Assembly: GCF_026278345.1 (NCBI RefSeq)
Contig: NZ_CP111085.1
Location: 4,033,501 to 4,097,500 of the forward strand
Direction: 5' to 3'
DNA length: 64,000 nt
DNA from: Tellurirhabdus rosea
Lineage (GTDB): Bacteria; Bacteroidota; Bacteroidia; Cytophagales; Spirosomataceae
In this document: positions 1 through 8,098 of the stretch, piece by piece
Numbering within the stretch: the first letter of the stretch is position 1
Layout: every line of letters begins with the position of its first letter
The notes under the pieces: model-generated
What the model was told of the DNA's origin: nothing
Database searches by the model: none
What the model saw: only the letters and a program-made list of their open reading frames with translations
Program-made: the position numbers and the translations under genes

Positions 1-629
1 ACGACGAGTTTCTGCGGGTTGGAAGGGTCCATAAACATGTCGGCAACCCCAGACCGTTCGTTAGTGAACAGGACCTTTTCCCAGGTGAGACCGCCGTCGG
101 TTGTCTTGAAAACGCCGCGTTCCGGATGGCCGGCAAACGGATACCCGATCACCCCGGCATACACCACGTTCGGGTTGGTGGGGTCGATCAGGATGCGGTG
201 GATGTTCATGGTCTTGTCCAGGCCCATTTTCTTCCAGGTCCGGCCGCCGTCGATGGATTTATAGATGCCGTGGCCGATGTTGATCGAGTTCCGCGGATTG
301 CCTTCGCCGGTTCCGGCCCAGACCACGCTCGGGTTGCTCTGCTGGACGGCGATGGAGCCGATGTTGATGTTCGGCTGGTCATCGAAGACGGGCCGGAAGG
401 AGACGCCGCCGTTCTCGGATTTCCAGACACCACCCGAGGCGGCTCCGACGTAAATAATGTCCGGGTTGCTGACCACCGCGTCGATGGCCGTGATCCGCCC
501 CGACATGACGGCAGGACCGATACTTCGGGCTTTTACCTGCTTGAACACGCCGGGAGGCAGCGTCTGGGCCATAACCGGGGAGAGGGACAGCCCCATTAAA
601 AGAAGGGGATGAAGTAGTCGTTTAAGCAT
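1..629 (-). CDS. VPS10/sortilin-like beta-propeller protein, 3' end outside window
   Basis: The frame opens with ATG at 629 and runs off the left edge after about 209 codons. The first 22 or so residues are a signal peptide ending in MAQ. The rest is made of propeller repeats with Asp-box motifs such as SIDGGRTW and TTDGGLTW, separated by segments of the NPDIIYVGAASGGVWKS type. This is the pattern of the VPS10/sortilin and BNR-repeat proteins that Bacteroidota export in large numbers, often close to 1000 residues long. Many are annotated as glycosyl hydrolases without biochemical proof, so no substrate is proposed. It lies downstream of a strong hairpin at 678-728 and so probably has its own promoter, although I found no clear TAnnTTTG box. 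Confidence 0.85.
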   Translation of the reverse strand, partial: MLKRLLHPLLLMGLSLSPVMAQTLPPGVFKQVKARSIGPAVMSGRITAIDAVVSNPDIIYVGAASGGVWKSENGGVSFRPVFDDQPNINIGSIAVQQSNPSVVWAGTGEGNPRNSINIGHGIYKSIDGGRTWKKMGLDKTMNIHRILIDPTNPNVVYAGVIGYPFAGHPERGVFKTTDGGLTWEKVLFTNERSGVADMFMDPSNPQKLV

Positions 630-677
630 TGCGAAAAGGATACATTTTGGTAAATGTACTAAATAAAGGGGCAACTA

Positions 678-728
678 AAACGGAAAAGCGCCGGAAGAAT
701 GCAGTGCTTCTCCGGCGCTTTTCCGTTT
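678..728 (-). terminator. Rho-independent terminator, 18-bp perfect stem
   Basis: Bases 678-695 and 711-728 are perfectly complementary around a 15-nt loop. The stem has a GC-rich centre (GCGCCGGA) and A/T-rich ends that provide T runs on either strand. It lies 19 nt past the stop of the T9SS-sorted protein at 747-1754 and separates it from the VPS10-like gene. Confidence 0.85.
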
Positions 729-746
729 GGAAAATCGTCAATAGAC

Positions 747-1754
747 TTACTTCTGGATGGCCAGCTTGGTGCTCTTCCGAACGTTCTCGCCCTGCAGGAC
801 GATCATGTACATACCGGCCACATGCCCCTGGTCCAGCGTTACTTTGGTTTTGTAGATGCCGATTTCGTGATGCTTGTTCTCGACCAGCGTTTGTTTGTGC
901 TGGCCCTGCAGATCGACGAGCGCCACGCCGGCGCGTCCGGGCGTCAGAATGCGGTAGGTAACCTCAATGGGGCCACTGGCCGGATTCGGCCGGACGGCCA
1001 GACTCTCGTTGGCCGACAGGGCATTGTCGAGGCCGATGAGCTGGCCGTTGCTGGCGGCTACGGCCTGTTTTTGCTGGTTCAGCGCGTCGACCAGTTGCGG
1101 CGCGACAAACTTGACCACGCTCTGAAGGCTGTTCTTGCAGTAGCGCTGCCGGGCCTGAACGTACGCTTTGACCGGAGACTGGATGGACATCTCGTTGTTA
1201 ATGTTGCTCCCGTAACGCGTCAGAATTTCCTTCTGAATCTGCTCGTTGGTGGCCACAATCCGGACTTCGCCAGGCTTGTCGGTTGCCGGAAACGAAAACA
1301 GCGGAACCGGAACGCCCGCGCTGACGGAACCTACTTCTACCGCCTGCGGGGCCATGCCGACCTGGTGTACGGCCAGACCTTCCAGAGAAGCGAGCGGGGA
1401 TTTGCCGTGGGAAAGGAAGAGGTCGTTGTCAAAGACGAAATCCGTCCAGACCCCGTTGATGTTGGTAATCTGCAGTTTTGAATCGCGGCCCGCGCCGGGT
1501 TCGGGGGCGGTGTAGCCCTTGGGAGCGACAATGCTGAACTGGGCGGTAACCAGCCGGTGGGTAGAACTGGTCGAGGGAATGTACCAGGCCGTCATCCGAT
1601 TCGTCGCTTTGTCGAAAGTGAGCTGAAATTCAACGGGTTGATCCGCTACGTTGACGCCCACACATTGGGCTTGGGCACTCGTTCCAACTCCCGAAAAGGC
1701 GGCAATCAGCAGCGATTGTCCCAGAAGGAGCGCCAGGGTGTACAATTTTTTCAT
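747..1754 (-). CDS. Secreted protein with type IX secretion (T9SS type A) C-terminal sorting domain
   Basis: 335 residues, ATG start. Residues 1-29 form a signal peptide (hydrophobic LALLLGQSLLIAAFSG, cleavage after AQA). The middle, about 30-250, is a beta-rich domain I do not recognise. The last 80 or so residues have the type A sorting-domain pattern: VRPNPASG, then a strand with VALVDLQGQ, then GMYMIVLQGE and a final basic strand (KSTKLAIQK). In Bacteroidota this domain takes a protein through the type IX secretion channel, after which it is removed. The passenger function is unknown. It is followed by its own terminator and preceded by the terminator of the DUF1080 gene, so it is probably monocistronic. 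Confidence 0.85.
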   Translation of the reverse strand: MKKLYTLALLLGQSLLIAAFSGVGTSAQAQCVGVNVADQPVEFQLTFDKATNRMTAWYIPSTSSTHRLVTAQFSIVAPKGYTAPEPGAGRDSKLQITNINGVWTDFVFDNDLFLSHGKSPLASLEGLAVHQVGMAPQAVEVGSVSAGVPVPLFSFPATDKPGEVRIVATNEQIQKEILTRYGSNINNEMSIQSPVKAYVQARQRYCKNSLQSVVKFVAPQLVDALNQQKQAVAASNGQLIGLDNALSANESLAVRPNPASGPIEVTYRILTPGRAGVALVDLQGQHKQTLVENKHHEIGIYKTKVTLDQGHVAGMYMIVLQGENVRKSTKLAIQK

Positions 1755-1853
1755 GGAGAAAGTGTCTTAAACTGTGTTACTTGTACACGCAATATAGGTA
1801 GTTTGCCTAATTCTCCAAAAAAAAATAGCAACAACTAAAGGAAGGGTATAAAA

Positions 1854-1879
1854 AATCCCGATCAGGGGCGATCGGGATT
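1854..1879 (-). terminator. Rho-independent terminator
   Basis: A 10-bp perfect stem (1854-1863 with 1870-1879, AATCCCGATC type) with a 6-nt loop. On the minus strand it is followed by a T-rich tail. It lies 7 nt past the stop of the DUF1080 gene at 1887-2585. Confidence 0.9.
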
Positions 1880-1886
1880 GGGTTGG

Positions 1887-2585
1887 CTAGAGTTCGCGGA
1901 GCCGAATGTTGCGGTACCAGACCTTTTCTTTAGGGTTGTGACTCTGCAATGCAATCTTTCCCCTGGCGTGTGGCGTAGCGTACGCGAGGCTGGCAAATTT
2001 GCTTTTGGCGACCCGGGCCTTCCAGTCGTCGCTGCCGTAGTGGTACTCCACCACTTTGATGCCGTTGAGGTAGTGCTCCACGTGGTTGTTGTTGACCACA
2101 ATCCGGCCCCGGTTCCACTCGCCGGGCGCTTTGGAGGCGTTCATATCCAGAGGGTCATGCATGTCGTAGTTGGCCCCGGAAAGCTGGTTGTTGTTCAGCT
2201 TCATGAGCTTGCCGCTTGCATCGCGCCACTCAAATCCTTTGTCGTCAATGATCTGATATTCAGGTCCGGAATGGTAGGTTCGTTCGTAGTTCGGCGACTC
2301 GATGATTTTGTACAGGACACCGCTGTTGCTCTTGGGCGGAATTTTGAAGTCGAATTCCAGCTCAAAATTTTCGTAATCCTTGTCCGTCACCAGATCGCCG
2401 CCGGAGCCGTCGGAGGTCAGGGTGCCGTCTTCAATCATCCAGCCGATCACTTTGTCTTTCTGGTAGCTGTGCCAGCCCGAAATCGCTTTGCCGTCGAAGA
2501 GGCTTACCCACTTGCCGGGCTTTTTACCCGGACCGGTAAAGGCAAACGTGACGGCTAAAAGAAGGGAAAAGGTCAATTTTCTCAT
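1887..2585 (-). CDS. DUF1080 (3-keto-disaccharide hydrolase domain) secreted protein
   Basis: 232 residues from ATG at 2585; a TTG three codons upstream is ignored because the signal peptide starts at this ATG (MRKLTFSLLLAVTFAFTG). The mature protein is a single DUF1080 domain: WVSLFDGKAISGWHSY, then the concanavalin-like core with YENFELEFDFKIP, NSGVLYKI, GPEYQIIDD, and the terminal strand VWYRNIRLREL. Members of this family hydrolyse 3-keto-glucosides after a dehydrogenase has oxidised the sugar. Two more DUF1080 proteins lie at 18.4-21.2 kb, but this one has no oxidoreductase neighbour. It ends in its own terminator and seems monocistronic. Confidence 0.9.
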   Translation of the reverse strand: MRKLTFSLLLAVTFAFTGPGKKPGKWVSLFDGKAISGWHSYQKDKVIGWMIEDGTLTSDGSGGDLVTDKDYENFELEFDFKIPPKSNSGVLYKIIESPNYERTYHSGPEYQIIDDKGFEWRDASGKLMKLNNNQLSGANYDMHDPLDMNASKAPGEWNRGRIVVNNNHVEHYLNGIKVVEYHYGSDDWKARVAKSKFASLAYATPHARGKIALQSHNPKEKVWYRNIRLREL

Positions 2586-2625
2586 ATTGCGCAACGGTTT
2601 AGATCTGCCGCTAAGCTATGAAAAA

Positions 2626-2751
2626 ATTGAATGATAGGTAGACCGATGGGTTGAATGGTTGATAGGTTGAACGGTTGAATGATTGAATAAGCTCCGCAAA
2701 GTCCGTGTAGGGCTAAGCCTGATTAATCATTCAATCATTCAATCATTCAGA
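2626..2751. repeat. Intergenic inverted repeat, TGAATGAT-unit arms, GCTCCGCA core
   Basis: The left part holds variants of TTGAATGAT/TTGATAGG in tandem, then AAGCTCCGCA. The right part is ATTAATCATTCAATCATTC in tandem, the complement of the left units. It is the most degenerate of four copies with the same arm unit and core (18318, 30070, 37841). The last right-arm unit supplies the TGA stop codon of the gene at 2747-3112. Confidence 0.75.
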
Positions 2752-3112
2752 TCACATCTCCCCGCGCGGCTTCCGGATCGTTGTATTTCAGATCCAGCTG
2801 GTCCGTCGATTTCATGTCCGACGGGGCTTCGGCGGTGCTGTGTTCCTGCATCGGGCCTTTCTTGATCGAACTTTCGTCCATCGTTTCGCGCGGCTGGTTT
2901 TCCATCTGGGCGGCTTCCTGAGGCCGTTCGCCGGGCTGGTAATCCGAGTCAACCGCGTCGGTGTCGTACGGGCGGGCCGAGGGGCCTACGATGCCGTCTT
3001 CCACCATGTTTTCGTCCGCACCCGGATCGGAGGGCGGCCCCGGCTGCAGACCCGAATAGATCGACGCCTGGGGTTGCTTGCTTTCCTCGGGGGAAGTGTT
3101 TTCGGGTGCCAT
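2747..3112 (-). CDS. Small acidic disordered protein (paralogue of 3268-3765)
   Basis: 121 residues, ATG start. No signal peptide, no membrane segment and hardly any hydrophobic residue; composition is rich in D, E, P, S and Q, which indicates a soluble, intrinsically disordered protein. It contains DENMVEDGIVGPSARPYDT, which matches DEEMAVNGPMGRTYDT in the next gene. The two therefore look like diverged copies. The last codons (GDVI, TGA) run into the arm of the adjacent inverted repeat. Function unknown; no family recognised. Confidence 0.65.
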   Translation of the reverse strand: MAPENTSPEESKQPQASIYSGLQPGPPSDPGADENMVEDGIVGPSARPYDTDAVDSDYQPGERPQEAAQMENQPRETMDESSIKKGPMQEHSTAEAPSDMKSTDQLDLKYNDPEAARGDVI

Positions 3113-3131
3113 GAGAATGTGTTTTTAGCGT

Positions 3132-3262
3132 GTAAGGTTGGGGGTTGAACGTTCAAAGTTTAACGTTTAACGCGGTTCGTCGCTGCGTGACACGGCCTCA
3201 TTGCTGACTTATCGAATGAGGCGGAGCAGCGGCAGCGTTCAACCTTAAACGTTCAACCTTCC
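3132..3262. repeat. Intergenic inverted repeat, GTTTAAC-unit arms, GCGGTTCGTCGCTGCG core
   Basis: The left arm (about 3134-3170) holds GGTTGAACGTT and GTTTAACGTTTAAC units. The right arm (about 3226-3262) is their complement, ending CAACCTTCC. Inside are a GC-rich core and a smaller hairpin CCTCATT/AATGAGG. It fills the gap between the two disordered-protein genes. Confidence 0.75.
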
Positions 3263-3267
3263 ACCGA

Positions 3268-3765
3268 TTATCCATTGTTTACTTCATGCGAGCGGCCGGG
3301 TTGCGTCGGGTCCGTAATTTCCGGCTGGCCCGGTTGGTTGGTGCCGGGCAGCGGCGTGATTTCGGGCTGCGGCGGCACGGGAGCCGGGGGCGTCGGCGCG
3401 TCCGGGGCACCGGGAATCGGCTGGCTCGGGTCCGGCGGCGTCGGAATCATCTCGCCCGTCGGTACATCCGGATTTGGATTGCCGTAATCCGTCATGTCCA
3501 TCGTCGGCGGGCCCATCGCCGGGTCGCGTTCGAAGGTGTCGTAGGTGCGGCCCATCGGACCATTGACGGCCATTTCTTCATCGTTGGCGAACTGGTCCAT
3601 CAGGGAATCCGGACCAATGCTTTCGGTGTTGGCTGTCGGGACCAGTTTACCGTCCACGAGTTTTACCATGTGGGTTTCGGCCTGATCGCTGCTGAATTTA
3701 TCGTCGGCGTGTTCGGGATTCATCAAACCCGCCTGTCGGCTATCATGAAATACGTTGCCTTCCAT
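3268..3765 (-). CDS. Proline-rich disordered protein (paralogue of 2747-3112)
   Basis: 165 residues, ATG start. The N-terminal half is acidic and shares DEEMAVNGPMGRTYDT with the downstream gene. The C-terminal half (about 100-165) is a low-complexity proline/glutamine tract with repeated PxP, TPPAP and PGQPEIT motifs. No signal peptide or transmembrane segment. Such proteins often act as linkers or stress-related hydrophilins, but nothing in the sequence proves a role. The reverse strand of the proline tract gives a glycine-rich open frame, which I regard as spurious. Confidence 0.65.
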   Translation of the reverse strand: MEGNVFHDSRQAGLMNPEHADDKFSSDQAETHMVKLVDGKLVPTANTESIGPDSLMDQFANDEEMAVNGPMGRTYDTFERDPAMGPPTMDMTDYGNPNPDVPTGEMIPTPPDPSQPIPGAPDAPTPPAPVPPQPEITPLPGTNQPGQPEITDPTQPGRSHEVNNG

Positions 3766-3777
3766 ACGTTTTGTAAA

Positions 3778-3885
3778 AACAGTTATGAGTTAGGAGTTAA
3801 GAGTTAGGAGTTAAGAGCGGTTCACCGCAACGGCTGGCTCATTACTCATAATTCATAACTCTTAACTCATAACTCATAACTGTTC
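3778..3885. repeat. Intergenic inverted repeat, GAGTTAA/GAGTTAG heptamer arms
   Basis: The left arm runs AACAGTTATGA then GAGTTAG, GAGTTAA, GAGTTAG, GAGTTAA (7-bp steps). The right arm (about 3838-3885) is its complement built of AACTCAT/AACTCTT units and closes with ATAACTGTT. The core is GAGCGGTTCACCGCAACGG, close to the core of the repeats at 3132, 43573, 47608, 48710 and 62470. Confidence 0.8.
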
Positions 3886-3905
3886 CAAAGGTTTGTCGGA
3901 CCCCT

Positions 3906-4475
3906 TCAGCCCAGCCGCCGGACGATCAACCCGTTGACCAGTTCGAAGAGAGCGACGGGCTTGAGCGTCCGCCAGTTGTCGAGGTCGTCCAGGGTGCCGC
4001 CGAAATTCATGTAGTAGTCCAGACGGTATTTTTTCCATTCCCGTTCGACAAAATCGCGGGTCATGATGGCCGCAATCCAGCCGTCTTCCACGTCTTCAAA
4101 CCATTCTTCGTAGTAGCTGTCGTCCGAGCCGTGGAAATTCAGAATGTTCTCACCTACCAGGATAAATTTATTGATATTCTTGTCTACCAGATGGTCGATC
4201 ACGTGCCGTTTGAGGTACATGATGTCGTTGTGCAGCGTATCGTTCCATTCGCCGAAGAGTTCGATGACGACAAAACGGCGCTCGTAGTCGGCAAACAGAA
4301 TCTTGATGTACAGCGTTTCCGAACCAATCTCGTCCCAGAGGGGATGAATGTAATAGCCGTAAATGTCATTTTCGTACTGATTCATGTTGTACGTACGGCC
4401 GAAAAACGGCGATTGGGGGTCGTCGGCCGCGACGTAATATTTTTCCCAGTTGTAAAACGGCTCGATGTCCTGCAT
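3906..4475 (-). CDS. Conserved-type hypothetical cytosolic protein
   Basis: 189 residues from ATG at 4475 (MQDIEPFYNWEKYY). A longer frame back to 4559 has a basic N-terminus without family character and probably lies in the upstream region. The protein is rich in aromatic and acidic residues (NQYENDIYGYYIHP, YYEEWFEDVEDGW) with a regular alpha/beta look. There is no signal peptide or membrane segment. I do not recognise the family. It is transcribed divergently from the Crp/Fnr gene across a gap of 157 nt, which could be shared regulatory DNA. Confidence 0.7.
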   Translation of the reverse strand: MQDIEPFYNWEKYYVAADDPQSPFFGRTYNMNQYENDIYGYYIHPLWDEIGSETLYIKILFADYERRFVVIELFGEWNDTLHNDIMYLKRHVIDHLVDKNINKFILVGENILNFHGSDDSYYEEWFEDVEDGWIAAIMTRDFVEREWKKYRLDYYMNFGGTLDDLDNWRTLKPVALFELVNGLIVRRLG

Positions 4476-4632
4476 GACAGCTAATCCTTGATTTATTTTA
4501 CCCGAAAGGCGGGGCCACTGCCATTTCGCTTTCGTAGTAGATAACGAGCCCCGGCGCATCCTGTTTCGAAAAGTGGTTTAGGATTCTGTGAAAGAATGCG
4601 CTAATTACGGTTCTTCCGCCCTGACTTAGTGT

Positions 4633-5223
4633 ATGGAAAGACTGCTAAAGTTGATCGAACAGGTTTCGCCCCTGCCGGAAGCGGCCCGGCACGACCTGCA
4701 GGCCTGTTTTCACCCGGTCCGTTTGCCGAAAGGCGAATACTTCGTGCGGGCCGGCGAACTGACCTATGCCGTTGCGTTTGTGCAGGAGGGCGTGCTGCGG
4801 GCGTTCATCACGACCGGCGACGGAACCGAATACAACAAGACCTTTTTTGCCGAGGACGACCTGCTGGCCGTTTATTATTCTTTCCTCCAGTCCCGGCCCA
4901 GCCATCTTTCCGTTCAGGCCCTGACCGCCTGTACACTGCTGGTTGCCGACTACCGGCACCTGGAAGCGCTCTACGACCGCCACCCGGCTCTGGAACGGTT
5001 TGCCCGGCGGCAGGCCGAATGGCTGTTTGTGCTGAAAGAACAGCGGGAAATTGATCTGGTCCTGCTGGATGCCGCCGCGCGCTACGAAAAATTTCGCGCC
5101 GAAAACCCGGACCTGGAGCAGCGCATTCCGCAATATCACATTGCCTCGCACCTCGGCATTACGCCTACGCAGTTGAGCCGCATCCGGGCGGGGCGGCTCC
5201 GGCCGGAAAACACTGCGCAGTAA
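4633..5223 (+). CDS. Crp/Fnr-family transcriptional regulator
   Basis: 196 residues, ATG start. Residues 1-115 form the cyclic-nucleotide-binding beta-roll (KGEYFVRAGELTYAVAFVQEGVLRAF). The C-terminal 50 residues carry a short winged helix (IPQYHIASHLGITPTQLSRIR), the DNA-recognition helix of the short Crp/Fnr proteins common in Bacteroidota. There are no cysteines arranged for an Fe-S cluster, and the arginine that binds phosphate of cAMP is not evident, so the ligand is unknown. It may control the SDR gene downstream (83 nt gap) or the divergent gene at 3906. Confidence 0.9.
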   Translation: MERLLKLIEQVSPLPEAARHDLQACFHPVRLPKGEYFVRAGELTYAVAFVQEGVLRAFITTGDGTEYNKTFFAEDDLLAVYYSFLQSRPSHLSVQALTACTLLVADYRHLEALYDRHPALERFARRQAEWLFVLKEQREIDLVLLDAAARYEKFRAENPDLEQRIPQYHIASHLGITPTQLSRIRAGRLRPENTAQ

Positions 5224-5306
5224 CCGAATTTCTTTACCTATGTAAATGCCCGTCGAAAGAGCAACGCCTTCTTTTGCTGCCTGAACGACAATAATTTATT
5301 TAGACG

Positions 5307-6041
5307 GTGAAACTGACAGGCAATAAAATCATTTTGACCGGAGCTACCTCGGGCGTCGGGCTGGCGCTCCTCGAACGGCTTCGGGCCGAGGGAAACCGGC
5401 TTGTCGCCATCGGGCGCAACCCGGAACGAATCGAAGCGCTGCGGCGGCAGTATCCGGACGTTACGTTTTTGCGCGGTAATCTGGCGCTGGCGAGTGAAGT
5501 CGCGGCTTTGGCGGACGAACTCCGGCGCCATCATGCCGATGCCAACTGGCTCATCAACAACGCGGGCGTGCAATACAACTACGTTCTGGGCGAGACACCG
5601 GCTGACCCGCAGCGCATTCCGGGCGAAATCGGCACGAACCTGACCGCCGCCATCCAGCTCTGCGAAGCGTTGATCCCGTCGCTGAAAACCAAAAACGAGG
5701 CGCTGATTGTCAACGTCACCTCTGGACTGGCGCTGTCGCCGAAACGTTCGGCGCCGGTGTACTGCGCCACCAAGGCGGGCCTGCGCCTTTTCACCAAAGC
5801 CCTGCGCTACCAGCTGGAAGGCTCGTCGGTGCGGGTGGTGGAACTGATGCTTCCGCTGGTGGACACGCCCATGACGGCGGGCCGCGGACGGGGCAAGCTC
5901 AGTCCCGAGGCCGTTGCCGAGGCTTTGATGGATGGACTGCGAAAAAACAGGAACGAAATTTATCCGGGTAAGGCCGCCATTTTTCGGCATCTGCACCGGT
6001 GGCTGCCGGGGCTGGCCGACCGGATGCTAAAGAACGGCTGA
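5307..6041 (+). CDS. Short-chain dehydrogenase/reductase (DltE-like)
   Basis: 244 residues with a GTG start. An in-frame TAG two codons upstream leaves no earlier choice and no ATG fits. The Rossmann motif TGATSGVG lies at residues 11-18, NNAGV at about 87, and the catalytic Ser (NVTSG) and YxxxK (YCATK) at about 135-155. The substrate cannot be inferred. The last 15 nt overlap the 3' end of the convergent MFS gene, so no terminator separates them. Confidence 0.9.
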   Translation: MKLTGNKIILTGATSGVGLALLERLRAEGNRLVAIGRNPERIEALRRQYPDVTFLRGNLALASEVAALADELRRHHADANWLINNAGVQYNYVLGETPADPQRIPGEIGTNLTAAIQLCEALIPSLKTKNEALIVNVTSGLALSPKRSAPVYCATKAGLRLFTKALRYQLEGSSVRVVELMLPLVDTPMTAGRGRGKLSPEAVAEALMDGLRKNRNEIYPGKAAIFRHLHRWLPGLADRMLKNG

Positions 6042-7268
6042 GTCGGGTTCGGCCACGGGCTGTTTCTGGTACCGCCGCCACGCCAGCCAGCCGACAACCC
6101 CGATGCAGGCCGCGAACCAGTAGAACGGCAGCCGCAGATCGATCAGCGACAGCCCGCCAAAAACGAGCGTCGTGACGAGGCTGGCAAAGCCGTTGAGCGC
6201 CTGGTTAATGCCGAAGATTTCGCCCCGGTCTTCGTCGGTGGTCTGGTGAGCCAGCAGCCCTTCGAGCAGGCCCCAGATGAGCGAAATTGTCAGACAGTCA
6301 ATTGTGATGACGATATAAAGCCAGACCAGCGAACCGCCTACGTTGGCATACGCCAGATGAACGAACACACCGACGATGGCGAAGACGATCACCCAACGCC
6401 GCTGGTTGATGCGGTCGGCGAGGTAAGCGTAGAAGATGAAGTTGATAAAAACGCTCAGCAGCCCGAAATACATGAAAAAGTAGGCGATGGCCCGGGCATC
6501 CATCCGTAGTTCGCCGAGGCTGGCAAAGGTCACAAAGTAGTTGTAATAGCCCTGACTCATCATCAGGACGTTCTGCATCAGGATCAGAATCAGGATGCCC
6601 GGCCGGGTGCGGTCTTTGGCCACGAGCCGCTGCCAGAGGGCGGCCACGTTCAGCGATTGCCGGACTTCCGCCCGTAGCTGGGCCGGGTCGGCCGGGGTCC
6701 GGTTGTGATGCGTTTCTCCCAGCAGGAAAGTCAGCAGGATGTTTACGGCCGACAGCAGAACGGCCATCCGCACGATGACCGTCGCCTGGTTGGGGCCCGC
6801 CACATCGAAAACCGTCAGGACAATGCCCGCGACCATCGGCCCCAGCACGAAGCCGAACGAGACGATGGTGCCCTCGATGCCCATGTTCCGAAACAGATGC
6901 TCTTTGGGCGAAATATCCGTGATGGCCGAGCGGACGGTGGCGTACATGCCGTTGGTCAGGCCGTCGGTCAGGCGGTTGCCGAAAAAGCCCCAGGCCCGGA
7001 CCGGCAGGAGCAGCATGTCGGCCAGAAACGTTCCGAGGGCCGACAGCCGGAAGATGGGTCGCCGCCCGTAACTATCCGACAATTTGCCCAGCAGGGGAGC
7101 CGAAAACAACTGAACGCCCAGAAATACGGCCGTACCCAGCGACAGCCAGAGCTGCGGCCGGGGAAGACCTTTCACGAATTCCGGCATAATGGGAGCAATC
7201 GCCGACCCGACAATAACGTCGAACAGGATGATGGCGTAAATCAGGTAAAGGCGGCGGTCGTTCAGCAT
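6027..7268 (-). CDS. MFS efflux transporter (tetracycline-resistance-like)
   Basis: 413 residues, ATG start, twelve predicted membrane helices. Motif A of the major facilitator family is present (GKLSDSYGRRP, about residues 62-72), and FGFVLGPMVAG is the motif C type found in drug-proton antiporters. The start codon overlaps the stop of the MarR gene by one base (TGATG), so the two are an operon and the exporter is probably under MarR control. The substrate is unknown. Confidence 0.9.
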   Translation of the reverse strand: MLNDRRLYLIYAIILFDVIVGSAIAPIMPEFVKGLPRPQLWLSLGTAVFLGVQLFSAPLLGKLSDSYGRRPIFRLSALGTFLADMLLLPVRAWGFFGNRLTDGLTNGMYATVRSAITDISPKEHLFRNMGIEGTIVSFGFVLGPMVAGIVLTVFDVAGPNQATVIVRMAVLLSAVNILLTFLLGETHHNRTPADPAQLRAEVRQSLNVAALWQRLVAKDRTRPGILILILMQNVLMMSQGYYNYFVTFASLGELRMDARAIAYFFMYFGLLSVFINFIFYAYLADRINQRRWVIVFAIVGVFVHLAYANVGGSLVWLYIVITIDCLTISLIWGLLEGLLAHQTTDEDRGEIFGINQALNGFASLVTTLVFGGLSLIDLRLPFYWFAACIGVVGWLAWRRYQKQPVAEPDSAVL

Positions 7269-7969
7269 CAGGAAATAATTTGACCGTAAAGTTCCCGAAA
7301 ATCCTGGTTCCGTCCGCTTTTGTAATAGTCGGCATGGTAGCGGTCCAGGCGGGTAAAGACGCTGATGAGCATCTGCTTTTCGGCTTCGGTCAGAATATGA
7401 AACCCGATTTGCGCCACTTTGTCCATCTCGGGTAGGCAGGTTTGTAAGGTTTCGATCCCTTTTTCGGTAATCCGGACCCGTTTGGAGCGCCGGTCGTGCT
7501 CGTCGGGAAACTCCTCGGCCAGCCCTTTGGCCATAAGTCGTTTGATGATGTCGATGCCCGACGGGAATTCCGACAGCATTTCATGAATCAGCTCGCTTTT
7601 CTTGGGCGTCCCCATCTGAGCCAGCACGATCAGGTACACCGCATCATCGATATTGGACAGTTCCAGCGGCTGCATGGCCTTTTTGGAATAGAAAGACATG
7701 TACCGGATCAACCGGCCGAGCAGCGCACTGATGCGCGATTCGGGCTTCATCACAATGGCATCCGTGACGGTAGCAGTCAGCTCCTTCGGTTCGGTCACCA
7801 GCTCCACCCACTTGGCATTGACCGGATTACCGCCCGGCTCCGGCGAATTACCCGTCCGGTTGGTTAAATAATAGGTGCAAAAAGCGGTCAGGTCGCCCTC
7901 CGGTTGTTCCCGGTCGAAGGCGGCCCATTCCTGTATAAGGTGCAGAAGTTTATCTTTTCCACTGTCCAT
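7268..7969 (-). CDS. MarR-family transcriptional regulator
   Basis: 233 residues, ATG start; longer than most MarR proteins (about 140-170). The N-terminal 75 residues are extra. The winged helix-turn-helix lies at about residues 115-190, with the wing EHDRRSKRVRITEKG typical of the family, flanked by dimerisation helices. It forms an operon with the MFS exporter and is divergent from the four-gene efflux operon beginning at 8098. A perfect palindrome at 8043-8057 in the shared gap is a candidate operator through which it could control both. Confidence 0.9.
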   Translation of the reverse strand: MDSGKDKLLHLIQEWAAFDREQPEGDLTAFCTYYLTNRTGNSPEPGGNPVNAKWVELVTEPKELTATVTDAIVMKPESRISALLGRLIRYMSFYSKKAMQPLELSNIDDAVYLIVLAQMGTPKKSELIHEMLSEFPSGIDIIKRLMAKGLAEEFPDEHDRRSKRVRITEKGIETLQTCLPEMDKVAQIGFHILTEAEKQMLISVFTRLDRYHADYYKSGRNQDFRELYGQIIS

Positions 7970-8042
7970 ATTACTACGAAACTATACTTTATGCCTTAAA
8001 TTTAACCACAAAAGTTACGAAAATAAAATAAATATTGTGAAA

Positions 8043-8057
8043 AACTTGACACAAGTT
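8043..8057. promoter_or_regulatory. Candidate MarR operator: 6-3-6 perfect palindrome
   Basis: AACTTG-ACA-CAAGTT is a perfect 6-bp inverted repeat around 3 bases in the AT-rich gap between the MarR gene and the divergent ABC operon. MarR dimers bind short palindromes of this sort, but no binding evidence is available from sequence alone. Confidence 0.45.
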
Positions 8058-8090
8058 ATGGATACATAGTTTATTTGTAACGAAATCATA

Positions 8091-8098
8091 CAAAATTA
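8091..8098 (-). promoter_or_regulatory. Candidate Bacteroidota -7 box for the MarR-MFS operon
   Basis: On the minus strand the bases read TAATTTTG, an exact match to TAnnTTTG. It would give a leader of about 115 nt before the MarR ATG at 7969. I see no clear TTTG at -33, so this is tentative. Confidence 0.4.

Noticed and set aside
3275..3487. Glycine-rich plus-strand frame opposite the proline-rich protein
   Set aside because: A proline tract always gives glycine-rich antisense. There is no start context or family.
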